Source: an uncultured Clostridium sp. (GTDB lineage Bacteria > Bacillota > Clostridia > Lachnospirales > Lachnospiraceae). Taken from it: a DNA stretch of 58,579 bases. Of the stretch, positions 51,921-58,579 are shown piece by piece (positions within the stretch are counted from its first letter, which is position 1; each line of letters opens with the position of its first letter). The notes under the pieces are model-generated. The model worked only from the letters and a program-made list of their open reading frames with translations, was not told where the DNA came from and did no database searches. Position numbers and translations under genes: made by a program. Location: NCBI GenBank assembly GCA_946553025.1, contig CAMNRM010000031.1:1-58579 (forward strand), written 5' to 3'.

Positions 51921-53138
51921 CTAAACAAACATCTTTTCCAGCATGAACTTTTTCAGGGTTCTCAGGCTTTCCAATTTACGCTGGTGAAGGGTGATGAGGT
52001 TATCAAGATTTCTAAAATACTCACCAATTTTCTTTTGTTCATCTTTACTTGGTAGTAAAACTTCAAAGTTTTCTACACTTCCTCTTGAAATATTCAACTG
52101 AGATGAACCAACACCTTGTAGTTTAAAATATCTCTGATGAGCATTAATATAAGAAAACAAATACCTAATATCAGCAAAACCATTATTTCTTAATAATGCT
52201 ACACGCTGATTTAACACAAACTTGTTATTTTCAGGGATTATTGCTACTCTTCCAAGCAAATCACCATGTCCTACATCACTAAGAACCATTACCAAATCAT
52301 CCTTGATAAGTGTTTCTGTTTCTTCATCAATAAACTTTCCAGAGGACTTTAATCCACCATCAATAGAAATAGAATTCAAGTTCACCAACTCATATTTTCC
52401 GACATCAGACTGTTTTTCTTCATGCCCTGTTCCATTGCGATATGTTGCTAATTCCCCCAGCTTACGCTGTTCCCAAGCATCAGTAAATCCATCAAATCTA
52501 ATCTTTGGAACATTGCTGCCATTTTGAGGGAACATATTTTGCAACATATATTTTTTTAACTTTTTTACCTCTTCACACTTACGCTGGTGAAGAGTGATGA
52601 GGTGGTCGAGGTGGCGGAAAACGGCAACAATTTGGTCTTGCTCAATTCTTGTCGGATACGAAATGACTACTCCTTGTATATCCGAATTATGGATGTGAAC
52701 TACCGATTTCCCTTGCGCCCTTTTTGCCAGTTCTTTTTGTGGTTCACCGTTTGAAATAGCAAGTGCCAAAAAAGATGAATTTATAAAGTCAAACGGACGG
52801 AGAATATTTAAGTCCCCACCCAGCAAAACCCCAGGTTTTTCAACGGCTGACGCTCTTGCTATATCTTCCGCCGTTTCTCCCGAAGCAGGAATTATTACTT
52901 CATTCCCCTGGCTATAAACAGCACCTGCTTTCGGAATAGCAAAAGTATCCACTTCATTGATCACAAATTGGTACTTTGTATAAAGCCTGCCATATAGAAT
53001 TATCGGTGTTCCGCTCTCTGTTAAATCGCTTTTAGAATAGCCGTTTCCTTTTGAGTATTCAGCGATATCCACAGCCTTACGCTGTTCCCAAGCTTCTATA
53101 TACCCTTTAAACCTAATCCTCGGTTTATTCATATCCAT
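51921..53138 (-). CDS. hsdS: Type I restriction specificity subunit
   Basis: A specificity subunit of about 405 residues with two target-recognition domains and the two conserved helical repeats. Both domains begin with the same motif, AWEQRKAVDIAEY and AWEQRKLGELATY. Both helical repeats have LITLHQRK (FRHLDHLITLHQRKCEEVKK and FRNLDNLITLHQRKLESLRT). The start overlaps the hsdM stop (TGATG). An ATG two codons later is an alternative start. The near-identical DNA at domain starts gives sites for recombination, and a third copy sits before hsdR. Confidence 0.94.
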   Translation of the reverse strand: MDMNKPRIRFKGYIEAWEQRKAVDIAEYSKGNGYSKSDLTESGTPIILYGRLYTKYQFVINEVDTFAIPKAGAVYSQGNEVIIPASGETAEDIARASAVEKPGVLLGGDLNILRPFDFINSSFLALAISNGEPQKELAKRAQGKSVVHIHNSDIQGVVISYPTRIEQDQIVAVFRHLDHLITLHQRKCEEVKKLKKYMLQNMFPQNGSNVPKIRFDGFTDAWEQRKLGELATYRNGTGHEEKQSDVGKYELVNLNSISIDGGLKSSGKFIDEETETLIKDDLVMVLSDVGHGDLLGRVAIIPENNKFVLNQRVALLRNNGFADIRYLFSYINAHQRYFKLQGVGSSQLNISRGSVENFEVLLPSKDEQKKIGEYFRNLDNLITLHQRKLESLRTLKKFMLEKMFV

Positions 53139-54736
53139 CACCTCTCAATCATCTTAATCAAATCATTTAACGTTTGATTGACACCTTCATCCGAAGAAGT
53201 CAGATCTTTCATCATGGATACAAATTCCCCCTGAATCCGGACAATTTCTTTCTCGGTCTGCTTCATATCATTCAGAAGGGCTTTCAGGTCTATTTCTTCC
53301 TCTTTCTCAAAATTGTCCACATATCTGGGAATATTCAGGTTGAAGTCATTCTTTTCAATACCTGCAAATTCCGCAAGGAAAGCCTCTTTTTCCACGGTTT
53401 CCCGCCTGTTGTACAATTCTATGACAGAATCAATATGCTCATCCGTCATTGCATTCTGCTTTTTCCCTTTTTCAAATTTCCGGGATGCGTCGATAAACAA
53501 TACATCACGTCCATCCCTGTGTTTTTTCAGCACAATAATGCAGGTGGGAATAGATGTGTTGTAAAATAAATTAGCCGGAAGCCCAATCACCGCATAGATG
53601 TTTCCGGCTCGGAGCAATTTTTCCCTTATCTTCCCTTCCGCCGCCCCTCGGAACAAAACCCCGTGTGGAAGTACAATTGCCATTGTTCCACTGCTTTTCA
53701 GGTGGTACAGGCCATGCAGCAGAAACGCATAATCAGCTTTTGACTTTGGTGCTAACACGCCATAATCGCTGAACCTTTCATCCTGGAGAAACCCGGCGGC
53801 TGCGCTCCAGTTTGCCGAGTATGGCGGATTCATGAGCACCATGTTAAAATCGGTTTCCTCATCCGTAGGCCAGTCCCCGTCAAGAGTATCGGCATTGCGG
53901 AGCTTTTGGTTCTCGGGCACGATACCATGCAAAAACATATTCATTCTTGCAAGGTTATATGTAGACGTCATCAGTTCCTGCCCATAATATTTAATGTAGT
54001 CTGGCTCTGCGGCATATTTCTTTGCATTCAGCAAAAGGGAACCGGAACCCATACAGGGATCATACACCGACAGTCCCCTCTTTCTCTCCTGACCTGCAAT
54101 CGCAATCCTTGTCAGGATTTTTGACACTGCCTGGGGCGTGTAAAATTCCCCCGCCTTCTTGCCCGTTTCGGAGGCAAATTGTCCGATTAAATATTCATAG
54201 GCATTTCCAAGAATATCCGAATCCGTATTCAGAAGGTCTGCCCTGTCTATTTCCCTGATCAAATTTGATATTGTATCGCTCTGTTTCTGATCTCCCGTCC
54301 CCAGTCGGTTAGAATACAGGTCAATATCAGTAAACAAATCCGCAAACAGCGGATCGCTTTGCTCAATGTTGTTAAAAGCTTTCTGAAGCTGCTCACGGTT
54401 AAACATATTATTCCTTGCCGCATCTGCAAAACAGGTATAGGTCAAATCCGGCTCAATAACATAATGACATTCCTCCCTGACCTGTTCTTTCAGTTCCTCC
54501 GCACTCTCATCCTCCAGCACCTCTCTGTATGCCTCCAGGGCTGTCTTTAAATTTTGCGGCTTTTCATCATAAATCAAATCATAGACTTTAATCAGAAAAG
54601 AGTCTGACAAATATTTGTAAAATACAATACCCAGCAGATAATCCTTATACTCATTTGCATCCATTTTCGAACGCAGGATATCTGCACCACTCCACAGTAC
54701 ACTGATCAAGTCCCTGCTGTTTTCCAGTTCCGCCAT
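53138..54736 (-). CDS. hsdM: Type I DNA methyltransferase M subunit
   Basis: A 532-residue adenine-N6 methyltransferase. The N-terminal helical domain starts at MAELENSRDLISVLWSGADI. SAM binding is at YDPCMGSGSLLLNAKKY and the catalytic motif is VLMNPPYSANW. The C-terminal coiled coil (LLNDMKQTEKEIVRIQGEFV) contacts HsdS. Start chosen at 54736 (GGAGGG six bases ahead); ATG 54766, with AGGAG, is equally possible. TTGACA at about 54893-54898 may be its -35, but no good -10 was found. Confidence 0.93.
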   Translation of the reverse strand: MAELENSRDLISVLWSGADILRSKMDANEYKDYLLGIVFYKYLSDSFLIKVYDLIYDEKPQNLKTALEAYREVLEDESAEELKEQVREECHYVIEPDLTYTCFADAARNNMFNREQLQKAFNNIEQSDPLFADLFTDIDLYSNRLGTGDQKQSDTISNLIREIDRADLLNTDSDILGNAYEYLIGQFASETGKKAGEFYTPQAVSKILTRIAIAGQERKRGLSVYDPCMGSGSLLLNAKKYAAEPDYIKYYGQELMTSTYNLARMNMFLHGIVPENQKLRNADTLDGDWPTDEETDFNMVLMNPPYSANWSAAAGFLQDERFSDYGVLAPKSKADYAFLLHGLYHLKSSGTMAIVLPHGVLFRGAAEGKIREKLLRAGNIYAVIGLPANLFYNTSIPTCIIVLKKHRDGRDVLFIDASRKFEKGKKQNAMTDEHIDSVIELYNRRETVEKEAFLAEFAGIEKNDFNLNIPRYVDNFEKEEEIDLKALLNDMKQTEKEIVRIQGEFVSMMKDLTSSDEGVNQTLNDLIKMIER

Positions 54737-54907
54737 CTTAATCCCTCCATCAGTCCCTTTCAACATATTGCTTTCTCCTTTTGCAATGCCAAAACATATT
54801 TGCAGTCCATTTCTCAACGATAAACGAAAAGACGAAACTAATCTATAGATAGAACATGAATATCCAGTAATAAAGTAAATCACAGCATATATCTGTCAAA
54901 ATTACAC

Positions 54908-56368
54908 TTACATCAACATCAGTTTCCGATTATATTCGTAATAGCGTTCACATGCATACTCACGAAGAAACTGCACACAGGAGGGATTTGTATTCAGTTC
55001 CGTAATCCATATAACCATCTCCTGGCTGTCGCCAAATGCGGCTTCCATAAAGTCAAACCCGCACTCGAGCATCCCCCCAGCCCAGGAAAATTCGTCCTCA
55101 AATGCATCGCTGTCTTTGCTAAATTCCTCCTGCAGCACTTCCCAGACGGCATTCGCCTCTTTCCCTTCCCGGCCATAGATAACCTGCTGATAGGCTTCTA
55201 GCTTTTCTAAAATTTTCCGATAAGTCAAATCTTCTTTTTTACTTAATATTTCCTGCTTCCTTAACCCTTCCCATTCCTTTTGTGTCTGCTCAATCAAATC
55301 ACTTACCCGCTTTTCGCCGTCTTCCCCTTCCATTTCCCGAAATCCCCGTAGAATCTTCATCAGCCTTTCCATAACCTCTTCCTGCATAAGCACTTCCCCA
55401 AACACTGTTCCCAGCCTGGAAAGAAGAAGCCCGGTAAGGCTTAAGCGCTCATCAAAGGCGGCTCTGGAAATCTTATCATAGACGGCTTCTTTTACCTGTC
55501 CGGAAAGAATCTCCTCCACCTGATAATCCTTCTGGTATTTTTCGTAAATCAGCAGATAATTGGCAAAGTCCTTGGCAATTTCCGGGTACTGCAGGTACTG
55601 GACAACCACTTCCCGGTCAACCTTTTTTCCGATTTTTTCATACACCAAAATCAGTCGGGATAAATCCTCCCACCCCCTTGGCGTGACAAACCGCCTTCCG
55701 TCCACGGTCGTTTCTATCTTGCAGAAATTCTGCGGCTTGATATTTAAATAGGCAAGTACCGCCGGATGCATATTTTCCTGATAGGCATATTCCTTCCACA
55801 CGGAAAAATCCGGTACAATATCCATTCTCCGGATGCGGTCAAGCGTTACCACATCGAACTCCCGCACGGATTTATTATACTCCGGCGGATTTCCCGCAGC
55901 GACAATCAGCCAGCCTTCCGGTATCCGATGTGTCCCGAATGTTTTTGCCTGAAGAAACTGAAGCATGGTCGGCGCAAGGGTTTCCGAAACACAGTTAATC
56001 TCATCGATAAATAAAATCCCTTCTTTAAGCCCTGTAGCCTCCATCTTATCATAAACGGCTCCTACAATCTCACTCATCGTATATTCGGTAACGGGATATT
56101 CCTTCCCATCGTAATTTCGCTTTTCAATCCTTGGAAGCCCCACGGCGCTCTGCCGGGTGTGATGGGTGATCGTATAGGCGACCAGCCCGATTTTGCACTC
56201 TTTAGCCACCTGCTCCATAATCTGCGTCTTCCCCACCCCCGGCGGCCCGATAAGCAGGATGGGACGCTGCCGGATGACCGGAATCTCATAATTCCCATAG
56301 GCATCCTTCCACAGATAGGCTTCAATTGCATTTTTTAATTCTTCCTTTGCCCGCTTAATATTAATCAT
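54908..56368 (-). CDS. MoxR-like AAA+ ATPase
   Basis: A 486-residue AAA+ protein of the MoxR group. Walker A is ILLIGPPGVGKTQIMEQ (about 37-53). Walker B is GILFIDEINCV. Sensor 1 is VAAGNPPEYN, the arginine-finger region is VTLDRIRRMDIV, and sensor 2 lies near RFVTPRGWEDLSRLI. The long helical C-terminus (about 290-486) is not recognised. MoxR ATPases work as chaperones with VWA-domain partners, and such a gene lies just upstream. It is next to hsdM, within a defence-like island. Confidence 0.9.
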   Translation of the reverse strand: MINIKRAKEELKNAIEAYLWKDAYGNYEIPVIRQRPILLIGPPGVGKTQIMEQVAKECKIGLVAYTITHHTRQSAVGLPRIEKRNYDGKEYPVTEYTMSEIVGAVYDKMEATGLKEGILFIDEINCVSETLAPTMLQFLQAKTFGTHRIPEGWLIVAAGNPPEYNKSVREFDVVTLDRIRRMDIVPDFSVWKEYAYQENMHPAVLAYLNIKPQNFCKIETTVDGRRFVTPRGWEDLSRLILVYEKIGKKVDREVVVQYLQYPEIAKDFANYLLIYEKYQKDYQVEEILSGQVKEAVYDKISRAAFDERLSLTGLLLSRLGTVFGEVLMQEEVMERLMKILRGFREMEGEDGEKRVSDLIEQTQKEWEGLRKQEILSKKEDLTYRKILEKLEAYQQVIYGREGKEANAVWEVLQEEFSKDSDAFEDEFSWAGGMLECGFDFMEAAFGDSQEMVIWITELNTNPSCVQFLREYACERYYEYNRKLMLM

Positions 56369-56482
56369 TTTCTTCTTCCTCTGCCTGCTTAATATTGATC
56401 ATTTTCTTCTTTCTCTATTCTGCTCTTTAAAACATAGACAAATCTATCCCTGTTGAAAAATTCATCTCCTGCTGATTTTTTC

Positions 56483-57811
56483 TTACCCTTCCACCTGCAG
56501 ATCCTCCGCCGATAAAACCACCTTCATTGCCCATCCCGGAACGGACAGGTCAGAAAAATGTTCATCCACAAACACAAACGCCGTATCATAGTTTGGTTTT
56601 TTCAGCGGATAAATTCCCTTCCCGTCGGTGAAATAAATCAGTCCCTTTAAATGCGAAAATTCCTTCCTCTCCTGCATCTGACAGACATAGGCAAAGGCAG
56701 GCCGAAAATCCGTCCCTCCGTGCCCGGCAATGGTAAAATTTTTCATATAATCTTCCATTTCCTCCCGATTCGTTATCTTCACATCCGACTGAACTTTCTC
56801 ATCGCACTGCAGAATATGGATATTCACCTGATGAAAAAAACTTTCCGAAGAGGACAGTACGGAACAGGTTTCCTCTAAAAAACGCAGCACCAGTTCCCCC
56901 GAACACGACATTGAAGTATCAATAACAATCACAAAATCCTCAATCCTGTGCACTTCCCGGGTTTCGAGCGGCTCAATCAGCGGCATATTTCCATACATTT
57001 CCAGTCCAAAGGTATAAAAAACCGGGTCGAATGCATCCGGATCTATGGAAACCTCTTCCTTCAGCACTGCAAACTTTCGCAGAAATCGCCGGTAATCCAC
57101 CCTCTCCCGGTTCTCTGCCTGTACCTGCTCCAGTAAATCCCGACTGTCCCCCGCCTCATCCTCCGTCCCAAAGCTTTCCAGTTCTGTCTGCATCCTCTCC
57201 CGGTTATCCTTCCACTGGTTCTGTCGGCGGATAATCTGGCTGTTTGTCTTATCTTCCTCCCAGAGATCATGCCCGTCCACAAAGAACTCTGCCTTAAGAC
57301 GTTCCAACTGCCTTTCGTTCAGTTTCATTTCCACAAGCTTTGAATACACCCGCTCCGCATTCATCACCTTCACTCCCTGATGCAAAAGCCGCTGATACCA
57401 CTCCCTGCGAAACATCGAAGGCGGACGGCGGATACAGGTTTTTAACAGCCCGTCAATAATGGACTCCACGGCCATATCACAGGCAAGATGCCAAAGCCCG
57501 GCATCCCTCCCCTTTCTCCCGTCCATGTGCCCGAACAGACAGTGCATAACCATGTGCAGATAGATCCGGTTGACCTCCTTTCGCCCCTCCGCAAAAAGTT
57601 TTATAAGATAATCCGGTCCATAATAAATCATAAAACCATCGGTTGCAACCCCGTTTCGGTTCCAGTCCGCTTCAAACCCCAGGCAGCTTAGAGAAATATC
57701 CAGATAGCGCATGTGAATATAAAGTTCGTTTCTGGACATGGTTAAAATATTCACACAGCGCTCAACCTCTTCCATCTCCCGAACTTGCTGATCTCTTATC
57801 GGATCAATCAT
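56483..57811 (-). CDS. VWA-domain protein with degenerate metallopeptidase motif
   Basis: A 442-residue protein of the DUF2201/VWA-like metallopeptidase group. The N-terminal half has VNRIYLHMVMHCLFGHMDG. The expected HExxH appears as HMVMH, so the catalytic Glu is absent. The C-terminal half is a VWA domain with a MIDAS-type DTSMSCSG, a Thr in GHGGTDFRPAF and FTDGKG. It is the natural partner of the MoxR ATPase 114 bp downstream. The pair could act as a chaperone or stress/defence device; substrate unknown. Confidence 0.82.
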   Translation of the reverse strand: MIDPIRDQQVREMEEVERCVNILTMSRNELYIHMRYLDISLSCLGFEADWNRNGVATDGFMIYYGPDYLIKLFAEGRKEVNRIYLHMVMHCLFGHMDGRKGRDAGLWHLACDMAVESIIDGLLKTCIRRPPSMFRREWYQRLLHQGVKVMNAERVYSKLVEMKLNERQLERLKAEFFVDGHDLWEEDKTNSQIIRRQNQWKDNRERMQTELESFGTEDEAGDSRDLLEQVQAENRERVDYRRFLRKFAVLKEEVSIDPDAFDPVFYTFGLEMYGNMPLIEPLETREVHRIEDFVIVIDTSMSCSGELVLRFLEETCSVLSSSESFFHQVNIHILQCDEKVQSDVKITNREEMEDYMKNFTIAGHGGTDFRPAFAYVCQMQERKEFSHLKGLIYFTDGKGIYPLKKPNYDTAFVFVDEHFSDLSVPGWAMKVVLSAEDLQVEG

Positions 57812-57842
57812 TCACCCCATCTCCTTTCTTCAAAATCCTGCC
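57801..57842. repeat. 42-bp direct repeat, left copy
   Basis: GGATCAATCATTCACCCCAT and the next 22 bp are identical to 58418-58459. The repeat covers the start codon and ribosome-binding site of the VWA gene and the tail of the gene before it. The 617-bp segment between the two copies contains the small toxin module. Confidence 0.85.
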
Positions 57843-57977
57843 CCACAGAATAAACTCACTTCATCGTCATTTCCACAATATCATGAATCTTTCTATTACC
57901 CCATCATAGCACAGTCAGCCTAAAAATAAAAGGACTCTTGGAAAGCAGGTCATAGAACAAAACATTGCTGTCACATC

Positions 57978-58005
57978 TTGCAAAATTCTGTCACTATGAT
58001 AGAAT
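57978..58005 (+). promoter_or_regulatory. Promoter of the small toxin transcript
   Basis: TTGCAA (57978-57983), 16 bp and TAGAAT (58000-58005) lie just before the left inverted repeat (58013). The predicted mRNA, from about 58012 to the terminator at 58271, would be about 260 nt. Confidence 0.55.
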
Positions 58006-58096
58006 ATATATGGGTGTTACCAAAACGGGTAGCGGTTCGCCTTTTGCCAAAATGAATACATTTTGAAAACTTCCTGTATCAAAGGAGGGGATACAT

Positions 58097-58129
58097 ATGG
58101 AAAATAAAGCGAAAGGTAAGTACTATTGA
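58097..58129 (+). CDS. 10-codon leader ORF coupled to toxin
   Basis: ATG 58097 to TGA 58129 reads MENKAKGKYY. It has the strongest ribosome-binding site of the region (AAAGGAGGGG, seven bases ahead). Its stop overlaps the toxin start as TGATG, while the toxin has no Shine-Dalgarno of its own. Toxin translation therefore probably depends on translation of this leader, as in mok-hok type modules. Confidence 0.65.
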   Translation: MENKAKGKYY

Positions 58130-58260
58130 TGTTCGAAATGATTTTGGAACTTGTCGGTATTGTAGTAACGGTCATCAGTATCATCGTCACAATCATCAGT
58201 ATCCGGCAGACCGGAAGAAATAAAAAACATCAAAAAAGCAACCGCCCCGACCAAAGTTAG
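58129..58260 (+). CDS. Putative type I toxin, small hydrophobic peptide
   Basis: A 43-residue peptide beginning MFEMILELVGIVVTVISIIV, then TIISIRQTGRNKKHQKSNRP and DQS. A single membrane helix (about 4-25) followed by a basic tail is the form of Fst/holin-like type I toxins. The last codons are encoded in the stem of the transcription terminator. It starts from a coupled TGATG junction and faces an antisense promoter. No family name is claimed. Confidence 0.75.
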   Translation: MFEMILELVGIVVTVISIIVTIISIRQTGRNKKHQKSNRPDQS

Positions 58261-58323
58261 GTTGCTTTTTTGATAACCATATAACCGAGGCGAACCGTTG
58301 CTTTACAGTAACACCTTTTTCTA
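58228..58323 (-). ncRNA. Predicted antisense RNA to the toxin mRNA
   Basis: A promoter at 58330-58358 would start a minus-strand RNA near 58323. The perfect terminator stem at 58232-58271 works in this direction too, giving an RNA of about 95 nt. It is complementary to the 3' part of the toxin coding region and terminator. This convergent layout with a shared terminator is that of the par (Fst) type I modules. Not proven by the sequence alone. Confidence 0.6.
58232..58271. terminator. Bidirectional terminator of the toxin module
   Basis: AAAAAAGCAACC (58232-58243) pairs perfectly over 12 bp with GGTTGCTTTTTT (58260-58271). Runs of A and T flank the G+C part on both strands. The stem overlaps the end of the toxin gene, whose TAG is at 58258-58260. 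Confidence 0.9.
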
Positions 58324-58329
58324 TAAAAT

Positions 58330-58358
58330 ATGTTAGCACTTATCCATGCTCCCGTCAA
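58330..58358 (-). promoter_or_regulatory. Antisense promoter of the toxin module
   Basis: TTGACG (58358-58353), 17 bp and TAACAT (58335-58330) on the minus strand, pointing into the toxin gene. It is better than the toxin promoter, as expected for an antitoxin RNA. Confidence 0.6.
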
Positions 58359-58428
58359 CTACTTTTGTAAAATTCTTCATATAGGCTTCGTTCTCCCGAA
58401 CCTGCTGATCCCTTACCGGATCAATCAT
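58333..58428 (-). pseudogene. Remnant of a second VWA gene copy
   Basis: A 31-codon frame reads MIDPVRDQQVRENEAYMKNF then TKVVDGSMDKC. The first 12 residues match the start of the VWA protein (MIDPIRDQQVRE). The piece around EAYMKNFT resembles its internal EDYMKNFT, and the DNA is also similar there. It is therefore the start of a paralogous copy with a large internal deletion. Its promoter-proximal position marks the former beginning of the VWA gene row. Confidence 0.7.
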
Positions 58429-58459
58429 TCACCCCATCTCCTTTCTTCAAAATCCTGCC
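58418..58459. repeat. 42-bp direct repeat, right copy
   Basis: Identical to 57801-57842. Here the repeat joins the tail of an upstream gene to the start of the VWA remnant. Confidence 0.85.
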
Positions 58460-58579
58460 GCAAACCACATTCACAGCACAAATTTTTTTCTCCGTTCTCC
58501 AGGCTCGGCATACTTTCGTCCAAGCCCCTGTTTTGCATTAACGTATTAAAGTATTTTAGAAAATGCTCCGAGTCTATGC
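58425..58579 (-). CDS. C-terminal end of an unknown gene (enters from right edge)
   Basis: The minus strand is open from the window edge to TGA at 58427-58425, reading IDSEHFLKYFNTLMQNRGLD, then a segment with CCECGLRQDFEERRWGE. The stop overlaps the ATG of the VWA remnant (ATGA), so it was coupled to a VWA gene. The last residues (QDFEERRWGE) are repeated in the same frame ahead of the intact VWA gene. Family not recognised from 50 residues. Confidence 0.55.
   Translation of the reverse strand, partial: IDSEHFLKYFNTLMQNRGLDESMPSLENGEKNLCCECGLRQDFEERRWGE

Larger units (their letters stand above)
58013..58315. repeat. Inverted repeats bounding the toxin module
   Basis: The left arm GGTGTTAC...GCGGTTCGCCT (58013-58042) and the right arm AGGCGAACCGTTGC...GTAACACC (58288-58315) are inverted copies, identical over the outer 8 and inner 10 bp. 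They either let mRNA ends pair, or mark the ends of a 303-bp mobile unit. The antisense RNA would begin with the same sequence as the toxin mRNA. Confidence 0.75.

Noticed and set aside
51921-53138. Active inversion shufflon of hsdS
   Set aside because: The repeated sequences are in the same direction, so recombination would delete and not invert, and the nearby recombinase lacks its catalytic end.
1-58579. tRNA or rRNA genes
   Set aside because: No cloverleaf or rRNA-like sequence was noticed by eye; a covariance search was not possible here.

Overview
The window looks like a chromosomal segment of a Gram-positive anaerobe of the Clostridia, most likely Lachnospiraceae. This is inferred from the gene order of the S10/spc/alpha ribosomal clusters, the zinc-type S14, a KOW-domain gene between map and infA, a rubredoxin-rubrerythrin fusion beside a PerR-type regulator, strong AGGAGG ribosome-binding sites, and TTGACA/TATAAT-like promoters. 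Species cannot be fixed from the sequence alone.

Layout. (1) 1-14226, minus strand: the ribosomal super-operon from rpsJ down to rpsK, with secY, adk, map, a KOW gene and infA. It starts at a clear promoter (14198-14226) with a structured leader. Three unusually long spacers inside it hold hairpin-forming sequence. (2) 14302-15698, plus: an A+T-rich HipA/CtkA-like kinase overlapping an unknown partner gene. (3) 15840-21440: a carbon-acid module (beta-hydroxyacid dehydrogenase, four-carbon-acid sugar kinase, membrane-bound alpha/beta hydrolase) divergent from a GntR/FCD regulator, with a palindromic operator inside the promoter. (4) 21493-27258: lipoprotein, DUF4160 pair, two-component system, RelBE-like toxin-antitoxin, gene remnants and an orphan HicB. 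(5) 27290-38413: class A penicillin-binding protein, a DhuD/DhuI-like unsaturated-uronate pair, a lipoprotein resembling trigger factor, xpt, a HAD phosphatase, M18 peptidase, dtd and an S1-domain protein. (6) 38519-45949: a large secreted transglutaminase-like wall protein, a DUF4258/MqsA-type pair, rubrerythrin and perR with Per boxes, a PHP phosphatase, and an NhaC-type antiporter pseudogene cut by a palindromic repeat. (7) 46424-58579: an accessory island with a broken tyrosine recombinase, a type I restriction-modification system (hsdM, hsdS, hsdR), an embedded AlbA/Schlafen-like gene, a MoxR ATPase and a VWA protein, and a small type I toxin-antitoxin module.

Most notable signals. The gene embedded between hsdS and hsdR (50320-51873) carries five perfect copies of an 11-bp repeat inside its reading frame. 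Both alternative frames stop immediately after the repeat, so it looks like an on/off contingency switch for the C-terminal winged helix. The same locus holds an hsdS remnant with a 26-bp direct repeat and a truncated recombinase. At the right end, a 43-residue hydrophobic peptide gene is coupled to a 10-codon leader ORF, faces an antisense promoter, ends in a shared bidirectional terminator and is framed by inverted repeats. A dispersed palindromic repeat with ends like GTTACTGTTCACACGTTCAC occurs four times, and one copy forms the broken end of the antiporter gene.
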